A DNA stretch of 64,000 bases, taken from the NCBI GenBank assembly GCA_905221605.1, contig CAJNDS010000779.1, positions 1,190,001 to 1,254,000 on the forward strand. Reading direction: 5' to 3'. The DNA comes from Symbiodinium natans (Eukaryota; Sar; Dinophyceae; Suessiales; Symbiodiniaceae). Position numbers and translations under genes: made by a program. Of this stretch, positions 48,598 to 60,093 are shown one piece after another; within the stretch, counting starts at the first letter, position 1; each line of letters starts with the position of its first letter. The notes under the pieces were generated by a model. That model was not told the origin of the DNA. It worked only from the letters and a program-made list of their open reading frames with translations, and ran no database searches.

Positions 48598-50169
48598 GCT
48601 TTTCGGGTTGCCCTTGAGGCATCTAGGGGGGGGTTTAGGGTTTAGGGTTTAGGGTTTAGGGTTTAGGGTTTAGGGCTTAGGCTTTAACATCGGTCTTCCA
48701 AAATGTTGATCTTGTTTTTCTTACTGGGCTGATTTTTTTTCTTGCTCTCCTTCTTATTTGCGTTCCTCTTTTGACATACGATAACATTGTCTTCATATCG
48801 GCGCTTCGGGAGTACTTCGGTTTGCAAACAAACATGGTGTCTTTCTGTGCAAGCCGCATGGCTTTAGGGCTTAGAGTGGTTCAGGCTGGTGACCAGGGAA
48901 AGAAGGCTGGCCGGAAGTAAGCAGTGCAGGAAGGGTTTATGTTTAAGCATTATGTAAAGTTTTGCAGAGCAAGTATCCAGTTCGTCGAAGAGCAAGAAAG
49001 CTACAATGTAAGAGCTCCCCAAACCCAAAAACCGTCAAACCCGGACGCAAGCCAAAGCTTCCCGGCATCCTCACAGACCCTGAGAGCCCTACAGCAGGCT
49101 AAGGCGACGTGGCAAGGCTGCTGCGCGATGCGCCGAAACTGCTCCTGTATCGCCTGAGGCGTACGCACACGTGTCGGTCTTTTTTGGGCGGTCTGTGCAG
49201 GATTCAATCTTCAACGCGGTGTTAATGACCTTTGGGACATTTTGGGGCTTGCGTTCTTAGTGGTCTTCGCGAACTGTCTTGCAAATGTCGGACAATGCGC
49301 GTCTCCGTCAGCTCAGTCAGCTCTGCAGCAGAAACTGATAGTAGTAGCAATGATGGTATTACTGTTTCCGTTATCGTTATTAGTATTCTTATTATTATTA
49401 AAATGAAATTATTACTACTTGTTGCTGAGCCAGTCCTGACGAGAACCTGCACGGTGACAGGCCTGGCGCGAACCTGATCATTCCTGCGTTGCGGAGCTGG
49501 GACAGCGACACTGATTCTGGGGGCACAATTGAAGCTACTACCTTCTCCTAGCCAGGGTTGCTTACCGGAAGCTGCTGCTTCATGTACTTTCCCATATGGT
49601 TTTTATGCCAAAGCAGCGAGATCATGCTGGCCTTATGGAAGTCCGCTCCGGCCCTGAACAAGCCCCAGCCGAGACCCCGGTCAGAACCCCCTCGTGCACA
49701 TCCTCAAAGCCTACCAGCTTCAGTGATTTTTGAACTTAGGTTAGGGGGCCCGATGAAGCGAACGAAGCACCGGGTTTTGAAGGTTTGGGTTTTTTTAGAG
49801 AGACTCCACTCCTTAGAGAAAGGCGAGTAAGGTGCCTGAAATTAGAACAGGAATCCTCATATGGTCATTTCTCAAAGTTAGGGTCCTTTTTTTGTATAAA
49901 TAGTGACCCCAAAAGGGGCCCCAATTTCAGAGAATCCCCCCCCATGGTTGTCTGACCTCTCGTGGGCAGCTCACAGCCTTTCAGGGGCTTGGACGTCCCC
50001 AGGAAGGGGCAAAGGAAGAGGGAAACAGGTCAGAAAGGAGTATGTGTGTTAAACAGACCTAAACTTGAGAAACCCTCAACCCTGAACCCTCAACTCTACA
50101 GCACCAAAAACTAAGAGCCCCAACCCTAAACCCTAAACCCTAAACCCTTAAGATGTCCTAAGATCCCAG

Positions 50170-50255
50170 GAGGCCTCAGCACCCGTCACTGCCGTGGTCC
50201 CGGTCGCCCGCGCGCCTTGCGGAATCTGCGGCGGGCTGCAAGCGGCTGACCACCG
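50170..50255 (+). CDS. Candidate exon with CGICGG motif
   Basis: Reads VTAVVPVARAPCGICGGLQA. CCCTAAA lies upstream. It may be an N-terminal exon of the PhyH gene. Confidence 0.4.
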
Positions 50256-50269
50256 GCCAGGGAAGGCTG

Positions 50270-50440
50270 GAAAAGGGTTTGAAAAAGGTTCTAAAAAGGG
50301 TTCTAAAAAGGGTCATAGAAAGGGTTAAAGAAAGGGGTTTGACAAAGGTTTAAGGGTTCTAAGTAGGATTATAGAAAGGGTTGTCAAAAAGGGTTGTCAA
50401 GAAGGGTTTTGCAAAGGGTCTTAAAAAGGGCATGTAGCCT
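50270..50440. repeat. Degenerate AAAGGGTTCT tandem repeat
   Basis: About ten units of roughly AAAAAGGGTTNT, resembling the leader motif found before G-rich tracts. Confidence 0.8.
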
Positions 50441-50730
50441 TCAAAGAGGCTTGGGGGAATCCCTGCTTGCTGAACCCTCTCTGAGAGGGTTTTTGGGCTT
50501 CTCCGAGGCAGTTCCGGAAACCTGCAAGCAGAGGAATCCGAAGTTTGAGCTTATGAACCCAAGAAATCGAAGGTACTGGTAGGTAGTCTATACAGCCCCT
50601 TATCGTATTCCCCTGCCAGGAAGAAGCTTTGGGCCCTGCACCCTGAACCCAAAACCTTAAACCCTAAACCCTAAACCCAAAACAGCTTTTGGCGATGCAA
50701 GCCCATGAGCCCCAAAGCAGCGAACCTCAG

Positions 50731-50811
50731 GCCTGCGTCGTGGCGCGCGGCCTCTCCTCCGATCCCCAGCTGGCGGCCCTCCGCGGCGGAGGCTGCCGGC
50801 AGCAGCTAGGA
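50731..50811 (+). CDS. PhyH exon 1 (earliest in-phase exon)
   Basis: 27 codons ending LAALRGGGCRQQLG. Phase 0 to the next exon (VLPGQVAAEV). An upstream exon with the start codon is not identified. Confidence 0.55.
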
Positions 50812-53800
50812 GTAGGTCGCTCTAGGCAGGTTTTCCCTACACCCTAAGCCCTAAGCCCTAAGCCCTAAACCCTAAACCTTCGCTCCAAGAGGAGCATAGA
50901 TGTTTCAGAGGGTTTTGAAGGGCCGGGGTCCTAAGAAGAAGAACAGGCTTTGAAGGCTTGACTCGAAAGGAGGGTTGCTGCTGTCTAATCTGGGTTCAAA
51001 AAGGGTTTCTGTCCAATGTGACAATCGTTGAAGTTCTAAAGACACGGCTGAGGTTTCTGCATGATGGCCCCGCTCCATCCGGCCTCGTGGCCAAAATCGG
51101 GTCAAGGAGTTGGCGGCAAATGCAAGAGAACCACAAGTATAGTCAGGTGAAAGCGTTTTGAAAGACCCAAGCCCTAAACTCACAAAAACCTCAGAACATC
51201 GACACCTGCATACCTCCCGAAGCCCATATGTCTCCCATCGGTTTGCAGCTTTGTTTTCCTGAAGCAGTTTCGTTTGTTTGAGGTTTAGTAGGGTTCCCGA
51301 CCTTCTTGGAAGTGTAGGATGCTGGCGCCTTAACGAAATCGTACCGACCTTATCTTCTTACAACCCTCCGTATACTTAACAAAATACACTACCCAAAAAG
51401 ACCCCTTACATCGCATATGCACTATAACATATCCGAAACCCTAAGCCCTAAACTCTTTTGGATGGATCGGGTGTTTTCAGATCATGCAGCAGAAAACCTA
51501 CCACCATTGGCCCAATAAGGCTGTCAGATAAGGATACTGTACTGGTCTGTGTGTGCTGCGCCTGGCGAGCCCTTAAACCCTAAACCCTAAACCCTGAACC
51601 CCGAACCCTGAACCCTAAACCCTAAACCGATTGAACCCTGAGCCCAAGAGGCCCCCCATATCAGGATTTCGAGGGTTAGCTACCTTTGGGTCGGAGAATC
51701 CCAAGCGCTTGATACCTGATAGCCGACGCTTGTTGCCTCTTCCTCATTTCGTTGGAGGGGTTTGGGGTTTAGGGTTTGGGGTTTAGGGTTTAGGGTTTAG
51801 GGTTAGGGTTTAGGGTTTAGGGCTTAGGTTTAGGACGTAAGAGCCCCTAGTGTTGGCACACTGTTTGGGGACTAAAGCCCACAGGAACCGACGCGCGTCA
51901 GCCAAGGACGTGCCCAAAACACACCCACCTGAACCGCGAAAGCCTGGGTAGGCCTTTGGGAGATGCTCTGTTTCCCCATGTTGGGTTTAAGAAGATCATA
52001 TTTTAGGAGCTGAGGAGTCTTTTTCCCAAATTAATTCGATCCACGAATATGTTTCAGAGGGTTCAAGGGGCCAACCTAGCAGCCCCCCCAGCATTAAACC
52101 CCAAACCCTAAACCCTAAACCCTCAACCTGCCCAGGTGTTGCCCGGACAGGTTGCCGCGGAGGTGGACCAGATCAGCTCGGCCGTAGGAGCTGGTGGCGC
52201 GGAACAGGCCGGATTTAGGGTTTCGGGTTCAGGGTTTAGGGTTTAGGGGCTAAGTTTAGGGTTGAGGGTTTAGGGTCCGATGTGTTTCTGACTCAAGCCT
52301 TTTGGCCCAAGATTTGCCTAAAAGGTCCTACTGTATGGTTTGAAGCATTAGTTCGCCCTTGAAGAACGCATCGTGCAAGGGCAAAGCTGCGTTGTTCTCG
52401 TGAGATGTGACGCAAGTTCTTCAACACTTTTTGGGCGCAGAGTCTTGTGATGTTGCGGTGTTGCTGGTGGAGCTGTCGGTGCCAGCTGATTTCGGAAACC
52501 CTAAACCCGAAACCCCTTGGGTCGTGAGCTCAGGCCACGGAATGGCTGGCACCCATCCATGAGGCCCGACTTCGACACGACGTCAAGTTGCCGCTGACGG
52601 CCACAGTGGTGCAGCTTCTGAACACTGTGATCCAGGAACACGGCTGGTTGTTTCGAGCCATCCGGCTTCATTGGTGTTTGCCACTCTTTGCACGGGCCGA
52701 GTACCACCACCTTGGTGTTGTCGTTGCTTTGGAGCGGAGGTTTTCCTCGGGGACACCGCGAGACTCGTTGAGCTGGGCGCTGTGGTTGCCTGCCCAGGCG
52801 AGATGGGTACGAGAGCTGCTGTAGGTCAAGGTACAGCGTCTATGATCTGTACACAGGGATCTAAACCCTAAACCCCTAAATCCTAAACCCTAAACCCAGC
52901 AACATGCCTTAGCAATTCCACCCGGCGCGGGCCTCTTCAGGAGTCAGGTAAACTGGCATTCGCAGCCCACCAACATCCTAAAAGCCCTAAACCCTGAACA
53001 AACCCTATAAACCCTAAACCCCAAACCCCAAACCCAAAACCCAAAACCCTAAACAGCAGAAGCTGTGTGTTTCGGAGGGGCTCCACCTCAGCCCTGGCAT
53101 GCCGATGTGGACTTTGACGACGGGGGCGGTGCCCGGATCCTTCAGGCCGGCTTCTGCTGTTTAGGGTTTAGGGTTTAGGGTTTAGGTTTAGGGTTCAGGG
53201 TTCAGGGTTTAGGGTTTACAGGGTTTATAGGGTTTTATAGGCTTCCTTCTTCGTAGGCCTGCACATGGGTCTTTTCTGACCTAGGTATTTTGGGTTCTTT
53301 TCAACAGTGCCGTACTATGTGTATACAGTATAATAGATAAACAAAGCAAATAAATAGATAGACGCGTATAATATATATATATATATATATATACATATAT
53401 AAATACACATGTAAAGAACCAAAAAAGGATACAAAAAGGAAGCCTTGTTTAGAGATCCACACACATCACACGTTGGGGTTCTTCAGGTGGCCTTCCATGA
53501 TTTCTTGGGAGGTCACGAGTGGGTCCTCAATTCCTTCGCCTCAAAACTCCCCGAAATACAAGGGGCTGTGAGACCCCCCACCCCCCCGATTGTCCCAAAA
53601 GGGGATCATCAAGAGACCATGTACAGACCCTGAAGCTGGAAAGCAACTTTGGTTCAATACCCGCGCCTTTGCAATGGAATGGCATCGCGTGGTCTGCTGA
53701 AGGTAGAGCATGCAGCGGGTTGGGACCTTTTCGCTACCAAAATCTCCGTCACTGACGAGGACAGCAGCTACAACTCCAAGACGTAGCAATGCGGCACTGC

Positions 53801-56800
53801 AGTCCTTCACAGCTGCCAGCGCGGCAGCCACACTAACAGCGCTCACCGCATGTGTTGGGGTGCGCCTGCGGGCATGCAAGAAGCCACGTGTTCTTAGTGG
53901 CAGGCGAGGGGCAGAGGTCGTGCAGGTGGCAGCTGCCTCCAACCGGTATGAGGTCGTCCCACGGGAAGGCTGCGCGTTCGGCGCCTCAGTGCGGGGCTTC
54001 AGTGTCAAAGATGCGCTGGATGACGCCGCGGTGATGGAGCAAATCCGCTCAGACATGTACAAATACCGACTCTTGATCTTCCATGGGCAGACGGACCTGA
54101 TGCCGGAAGACCACATCAAGTTGAGTGAGCATCTAGGCTCTTTGGAGCACATCCTCCATCGGCCGCACCCGAAGTCGCCAGATCCTCGGCTACTCCGTGT
54201 GGCCAACGACGACCGTGAAGGCTTCATGTCCGTGGGCACCAGTGGCTGGCACGTGGACGGCGTGATGCTGCAAGCGCCCTTTGCAGCGCAGACGATGCAC
54301 CATTTGCATGCCATACCTGATGGGGACACCTTGTTTTTGGGCCTGAATGAGCTTCTGGAGTCAATGGACGAGGACTTGCGCGATCTTTGTGAGCGCCTGT
54401 GGTTTGTGTCTGGTGTTGGCGAGGACCTGCAGCAGGGCGAAGGGCAGATGTCTCTCTTGCCATTGGTGTACAAGCACCCCTTCACCGGAGTGAAGACGAT
54501 GTGTTTCCACTTAGGTCAGACCTATTGCTTGGGCTTTGTGGAGGAGCAGCCCTTGAATGCAATGCTGGAAGCTTTCGCTAATGTGATGACCCGCGGAGAC
54601 AAGCTCGTGAACGACGCGCGCTCCTCCCTTCAGCGCGTCCTTGCTGGGCCGGACGACAACTGCCCGTCGCAATTTCGGTTTTTGCCGGCTTTACCTGTGC
54701 AGGACTGCCTGCAGAAGGCCATTGACGGCATGGACCCAGAAACCCGGAGCCAAAGCATTCTGCGAGTCGAGTGGGACAGGGGTGACCTTGCGCTGATTGA
54801 CAACATGGGCCTGGCACATCTTCCCGCACCTGGCACCCAGTCGCTGCCCCTCATCAGCGGACTACGTGTATTCCATCGCACCACGATGGTGAATCCAGAG
54901 GCCGAGGTGCGAAGCCTCCGAGGTGCGCAATCCGTCCTGCTTGGAGGAAAGAGGCGAGAAGGGCCGATCTCGGATGAAGCTGTGACTGATCCGGAGGCCA
55001 TGCGCGACATCCTCAGGGCTTTGATGGCCGCCACGCCCATCAACCCTGACGAACTGGGGGGCGATCAGCGGGGCGGGGACCTGCAGATCTCCAAGAATGT
55101 GCCCGCCCGGGAGGAAGCCCTGCGCGCGCTGGAGGAGGCCGAGCAGCCTCTGGACATGCTGAAGGCAGTGGATGAGGAGTTGCAGACGGCCACGAATCAA
55201 GGAAAGGAGGCCCTAACCAAGGCGCTGAAGAGGCTCATGATGGAGTACCATCCGGACCCTTGGATTGTTCAGGTAATTGGTGCCCTTATTCCTTTTTTGT
55301 GGGGGTCTAGTAGGTCACCACCTTATCAACCCCTTCAGAAGCAATAAAGGGAGCACCCTATGTATTCCTAGGTGTCTGGGCAACCTAGGACCGCAACCAG
55401 AACCGCGAGAAAGAGATCATCCCCATATTCAAGTATCTTCGCCGGCTTCGAAAGGAGCAGGGGCGACCGGCCAGCGTCATGGCACAGACCAAGGGGCGTG
55501 TCGTCGACCGGCTACGAAAGAAGGCTGCCAAGATTTCAGTTGGCGTGGGCGAGGAGGTCGTGGGCTGAGTGCCAAGCGCGGCTGTGCATTCCACTGGGTA
55601 GGCCCTTGGGGTATCTTCCACTTTCCTTTCTTGGGTTTAGCAGGATCACATTCAGGAATACTCTTTTGAGGCTTCAAGGGACCAACCTAGTCTAGCTCGA
55701 ATTATCTTGAGGTCCGCAGAAGTGCTACAGAACAGCTCCCCAGATCGTAGGTTTTCTGCTTGGCATGGCAAGGTTGTTTTGCCTCAGGCATCGAACATCT
55801 CAGAACAAAGTTGTTCAAGCTGTGCTGTGCACGGCTCTTGGAGCCATGACAGTTTTCCGCCGGCTTCTAAGCAGGGAGCAGATGCGAAACAAGATGCGCA
55901 AGTTTGTGCCCATCAGCTCACGAAGTCGCCTCTAGGGAGGAGTTGTGGCGCCTTTTTGTCGGGTGTGGTTTTGACTTTTGACCTAATGCTCACACACCAG
56001 GTCAAGTTTTTTCAAAAGGAGAACAATGGTTTGTAAAGCAATGATGTCGGGACCAACTTGAAACTCGCACAGGCTTCGCTCCAAAATCCTAACCCCTAAA
56101 CACTACCACTATAAACTCTAAGTCTTTCGGACCAAGAGATCGTGTGTCTTGCCGAGCGTGAGAGTCGAAACCCCCTAAACACGCTAAGCTCTAAACCCTA
56201 CATCCCAAACCCCTAAACCCCCCCCCCCCCCCCCCCCCCTCCCGAAACCTGTCGCAAGGCCTTTGTGGCTCTCCAGGACGTCTCAGAGAACATGGGGCCG
56301 ACAGAGGCGGAATCCAGTTGTCCAAAGTGCAGAGGTGGATTTAAGGAGGTCTTTGCTGTGTCCTGGTGTGGTGCTGCAGTGCTCTGCTCATTAGCTGTCC
56401 CGCTCCATTCCCGGATGCCAAAAAACACTGAGCCCAGCACCCAAAGTAGGCAGTTTTTGCTTTCTCCAGTTTTTGAGATTCAGGTTCCCTTACAATCCCC
56501 TGTAAGCCAAAAGGTCCAGTATGGAATGGTCCACTCCCGATAAGCCTAAAGGGCCTAAAGCCTGCTTCTCCCCAGGCTTGTGCCATATGTGTAGGTACAT
56601 ATATAAATATATCTATATATTTATATTCTAAGAAATGTAAATATACACATATATCTATATGAATACGTGGTGGGACCTTTGGGATGCAGCGGCAGAGAGA
56701 GAGATCTATATTCATATACATACTAATGCAACCCTGGAGTCCCAGGTGCTGGTGGGCTCCCACACGCGCGACTTCCATCGCTCATGGCAGCAGGCTCCTG

Positions 56801-59090
56801 GCCCTGGGATCCCCCAGAGCATGGTGTGTCGACGCTGGCCGTGCTACACGTGCATGCGGTGGGTTTAGGGTTTAGGGTTTCGGGTTTAGGGTTTAGCGTT
56901 TAGGATTTAGGGTGTGTAGCGCGGGCCACACTGGAATTCTTTTGAGGGTTTTCAGTTTCTGTCGATGATCGGATGTGTCGAGGAGTCACTCTCTCCGTAT
57001 GCAGTGATAATGCCAAACCTAGACGACTTGGACAAGTATTTGCGTCTAGGTCTAAACTGCTCCGGGACGCCATACCATGCGAATGGTTCGTTCGGGAGAG
57101 TGAGCCCTTGCACTTGCACATGGGCATATCATACAAGAGGTAAGTTGGGGATGACAATCCACATTTGGGAGTGATGTGACTACTGCTTCTGGACCCTTAA
57201 TCCTACTATCCCAACAATAACAACTCTTAAGAAACATCTTAATCAGCTTTCCCATAATTGTGCGCTTAAGTATTCCGCATGTAAAGGGGTACACTGTACT
57301 AAGCCACGCCCGTACAAGGGGGGAAAGTGCTTGCAGAGGCAGCTTGACATGGCATTGCATATGCACAGATGGATCTCAGGATGCAAGATCCCATGCATGA
57401 GGGGGTTTAGGGTTCAGGGTTCAGGGTTTAGGGTTTAGGGTTTAGGGTTTAGGGTTAAGCAAACCGGCAGAATCCCTGAAATCCTCAACAGCCCGAAGCC
57501 TCTAACCGAAACTTTCGCAGGCTGGGCAGCGCTCGGATCACCTGGCGAGGCGCGGTGACTATATCCCCCTTGGGATTTTCCTTTAATTTTTGTTTATATA
57601 ACACCCAATAAAATGTTAAAAAGTTCATTTTTTCAGGTTCTAAGGGGAGTATGGGTGACAGTTCCAGCCTGGATTGAGGGTGTCGGGCCCTGAACCGTTA
57701 TCCCTCAACCCTACCAGATGTTGAAGCAACATGTTCGCACAGGGCTCAGGGTGTGGTTCTGGGGGTCTAGCACTGGGAGCCTACTCGAGGTGAGTTTAAA
57801 GGAGTGTAGGCACGGGAGTCTTTGGGTAGCAAACCCGCAGCCCAGATTTTATCCGGCAATTGCACCCAAAACGCCCAATCAGTTCGAGGCGCCTTTCAAC
57901 ACCGAACCCATGTGCGAGTGTCTCGGAAGTTCCTCGGAAGGCAGTCGTTGACACTGGACGCCGGGGCTCTTGCGATCTTGGTGGCCTTGCTGAACCTTGC
58001 AAAGCAGGCGTTTCACAGGCTTTGTGCTGGTAAACCCTAAACAAGTTGCCGACAGTGGCCTGTTCTATTGTCGAAGTGAAAGCTCCTGTCCTAAACCCTG
58101 AACCCTGTATGACCTTATTAGAACCGGTAGAAACTTGGTAAGCAGAGGGTTCCAGATCGTTCTTAGGTTGGCTACGGGTTACCCTAAACCCTAAACCCTA
58201 AACCCTAAACCCTAAACCCTAAACCCTCCTAAACCCTAATAAACCCTAAGCCCTAAACAGAAGCTGCCGAAGCTGCAAGGACGGCCATGTCGTCCACCGG
58301 GGTGCTGGCAACACCTCTGCGCTGCCACGGCGTCTGCTCCACTTTGCGTTCATGTCGGCAGGCTTGGGGTGAGGGGTTGGGGGGTTTCCGGGTGGTTTAG
58401 GGTTTAGGGTTTAGGGTTTAGGGCCTCAACTACAGTCCACTTTATGAGTTAAGAACATGCCTGGAAACCGTGGCCTCTCGTCAATAAACCCTCATCCTGC
58501 CTGTTCTGGCTCCAGCCATCCCGGATTTCTTGAGGGTCCGAACTGCGGATGTGCAAAACCCTCAGCCCCAAACCCTACATGCTTAGACTTGCCCCCCCCC
58601 CCCCCCCCCCCCCCCCTCCCCAAGCCGAGCAAACTTACCCCCAGCGACTCCACCACACCTGTCTTGAATCACATGGGTGGCTGTCAACATGATGGTCCCT
58701 TTTTGGACCCCTCTAACAAAAGGGCACCCCATATTTAGGGCACCCCAAAAAAGGGGATCATACTTTTGACAACCACCCACATGAAAGTTAGAGATCCGAG
58801 TCCGAAGGAATCTAGCATCCCCAGGTCCCCGAGCCTTATGACACCCAACTCGGACCCAGAGACTGGGGCCCTTGTTCCCCCCCTTTACAAGACCCTTGAA
58901 ACCCAAGAAGGGCACCCTTTTTGCATTCCTAGGAGGTTTCTCTTGGGAAACCCTAAACCCTAAACCGTAAACCCTAAACCCTAAACCCTAAACCCTAAAC
59001 CCTAAACCCTAAACCCTAAACCCTAAGAGCCTGGCCAAACCCCGAAGGGAGGCCTCCTCCGGGTTTCACCTACCACTTGGCAGCCCGGCC
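50731..59090 (+). CDS. PhyH (phytanoyl-CoA dioxygenase)-type protein gene (gene model)
   Basis: Exons: 50731-50811, 52136-52207, 52534-52654, 52735-52806, 53060-53145, 56259-56306, 56746-56858, 57521-57558 plus 57659-57681, 58280-58361 and 59030 to about 59090. All junctions are in phase. Landmarks: DTARLVELGAVVACPGE; the metal-binding HxD in QPWHADVDFD; FVALQDVSENMGPTE; VLVGSHTRDFHRSW; the distal His and Arg in EGDGHVVHRGAGNTS and LPRRLLHFAFM; and a PPPGFTYHL tail. These match the 2-oxoglutarate/Fe(II) PhyH fold, so hydroxylase activity is likely; substrate unknown. The intron 53146-56258 contains another gene. Confidence 0.8.
52136..52207 (+). CDS. PhyH exon 2
   Basis: Reads VLPGQVAAEVDQISSAVGAG then GAEQ. 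The acceptor is GCCCAG and the donor GC. CCCTAAA lies upstream, TTTAGGG downstream. Confidence 0.65.
52534..52654 (+). CDS. PhyH exon 3
   Basis: Contains EARLRHDVKLPLTATVVQLL and EHGWLF. The acceptor is CTCAG. A GA donor (GAGCCA) gives the correct phase into exon 4. Confidence 0.65.
52735..52806 (+). CDS. PhyH exon 4
   Basis: Reads EVFLGDTARLVELGAVVACP then GEM. The donor is GTACGA. Phase 1 out. Confidence 0.7.
53060..53145 (+). CDS. PhyH exon 5 with the HxD metal motif
   Basis: Reads AVCFGGAPPQPWHADVDFDD then GGGARILQ. H and D of HAD are the expected iron ligands. The acceptor is CAGCAG and the donor GC. CCCTAAA (52990-53055) lies upstream, TTTAGGG (53160) downstream. Confidence 0.8.
53710..55568 (+). 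CDS. TauD/TfdA-like dioxygenase fused to a J-domain-like tail
   Basis: Exon 53710-55272 (521 codons) joins 55389-55568 (59 codons plus stop) in phase 0; 580 residues. Residues 1-85 are Ser/Thr/Ala/Arg-rich with a hydrophobic patch and may be an organelle presequence. The dioxygenase core has the HxD ligands H181 and D183 (SGWHVDGVM), the distal His H370 (GLAHLPAPG) and R386 (GLRVFHR) at TauD-like spacing. It should be an Fe(II)/2-oxoglutarate oxygenase; substrate unknown. Residues about 500-560 (ALKRLMMEYHPD, then IIPIFKYLRRLRKEQ) look like a J-domain, with HPD at 514-516. The gene lies whole within a PhyH intron on the same strand and has one intron. Confidence 0.85.
55273..55388 (+). other. 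116-bp GT-AG intron with terminal inverted repeats
   Basis: GGTGCCCTTATT near the 5' end and AATAAAGGGAGCACC near the middle are imperfect inverted repeats. It may derive from a small mobile element. Both splice sites fit (CAG-GTAATT and ACCTAG-GAC). Confidence 0.75.
55569..56215. other. No gene seen; rest of the PhyH intron
   Basis: Contains a CATTCAGGAATACTC...TTGAGGCTTCAAGGGACC...CCTAG segment resembling copies at 36850, 52020 and 60960. No exon identified. Confidence 0.45.
56259..56306 (+). CDS. PhyH exon 6 (48 bp)
   Basis: 16 codons: AFVALQDVSENMGPTE, the conserved strand after the HxD segment. It is in phase with exon 5 across the nested gene. The donor is GC. A run of about 20 C lies just upstream. 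Confidence 0.8.
56746..56858 (+). CDS. PhyH exon 7
   Basis: Reads VLVGSHTRDFHRSWQQAPGP and more. GSH is the typical PhyH motif. The acceptor is TCCCAG and the donor GTGGGTTTAGGG, which starts the G-rich tract. Confidence 0.75.
57521..57681 (+). CDS. PhyH exon 8, split by an introner
   Basis: 57521-57558 plus 57659-57681 reads LGSARITWRGAV-T-VPAWIEG once the element at 57559 and one GTGA copy are removed. It is in phase with exons 7 and 9. Confidence 0.65.
57559..57654. mobile_element. Introner-like element, copy 3
   Basis: Starts CTATATCCCCCTT and ends AAGGGGAGTATGG, with GTGA on both sides (57555-57558, 57655-57658). Internal GTTTATATAACACCCAA matches the other copies. Confidence 0.85.
58180..58256. 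repeat. CCCTAAA tract upstream of PhyH exon 9
   Basis: Nine to ten copies with small gaps, ending about 23 bp before the exon. Confidence 0.95.
58280..58361 (+). CDS. PhyH exon 9 with the distal His and Arg
   Basis: Reads DGHVVHRGAGNTSALPRRLL then HFAFMSA. The second His of HVVHRG and the first Arg of PRRLL are the likely iron and 2-oxoglutarate ligands. The donor is GC (GCTTGG). Confidence 0.8.
58952..59026. repeat. CCCTAAA tract upstream of PhyH exon 10
   Basis: About eleven copies ending CCCTAAGAG, where the final AG is the splice acceptor of the next exon. Confidence 0.95.
59030..59090 (+). CDS. PhyH exon 10
   Basis: Reads WPNPEGRPPPGFTYHLA. It joins exon 9 at a split Ala codon. The frame stays open to 59190; the true end is not known. 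Confidence 0.65.
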
Positions 59091-59199
59091 TCAGGCTTTC
59101 GAGGTTGAGGGTTCAGCGCAGCTTAGTGCAAGATATGAAGCAGGGTTTATAGTACTGTTTTTGGTGAGTGTATATAAGGTTCCTTTTTAGTCTTGGTGA

Positions 59200-60020
59200 G
59201 TGTATACCTTGGGTGTCCTTTTGGGGGTACAAGAAATAGTAAAGCCTACTTCATATAGCACAGCATTCAATAGGTGTAATAATGGATACTAGCTATGAAG
59301 GCATATAATGTTGTAGAATGGTCTGTCGGTATGTAGATAAATGATGTACAAGGATATACGATCGTGGGTATAGTCATGTGCTAGATCAAGAGAAAAATGC
59401 GACAAGTTTTGAAAGGAGATGTAATATGATCTAATACCATGCACGTATCTGGAGCACCGAATGTGAAGTATGTTTGAACAATGCAACAGTATAGATACTT
59501 GTACACATGATAGACGAGAATGTAAAAAACGGCAGCATTGTGATGTATAACTGCAGAAATTGTACTACTTGAGATATACCAATGTATACTAATATACAGT
59601 ATGTATACAGAGTATGTATACATATACATATATACATATGTATGTATATGCATATATACAAATACACGCACACACACATATGTATGAATGTATGTATGTA
59701 TGAATGTATGTATGTATGCATGTATGTATGTATGTATGCAGATACACACATACCACCGTAAAATATGATTGCATATCTAGATTCTACATTCTAGATAGTA
59801 TCCCAAATGTATCCTGTGTTATTTCATATGCCACCAGCAAATATGAATTTCAATATATGTTGATATATATATATATATCATGTGAAACGAAATGTCATCT
59901 CATATAATACAACATAATCTGGCATAGTACAGTCCAAAATCATGACTTGCAACATTTTGCATAGCATTATAATAAGTTAAAGTAACACATAGTCATACGT
60001 ACGACTACGTAAAAAGATCT
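59200..60020. other. AT-rich stretch with ATAC/TATG microsatellite
   Basis: TATATACATA and TATGTATG repeats at 59590-59750 in otherwise AT-rich sequence. No coding signal. Confidence 0.8.
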
Positions 60021-60093
60021 ACCAGGGTTGTTTGTGGTGCCTTTCGGGGTGTGGGAAGGGTTTAGGGTGTAGGGTTTAGGGTTTAGGGTCAAG

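Noticed and set aside
53541-54485. 314-codon open frame on the minus strand
   Set aside because: It is the antisense shadow of the TauD-J gene. The plus strand has family motifs and catalytic residues; the minus strand has none.
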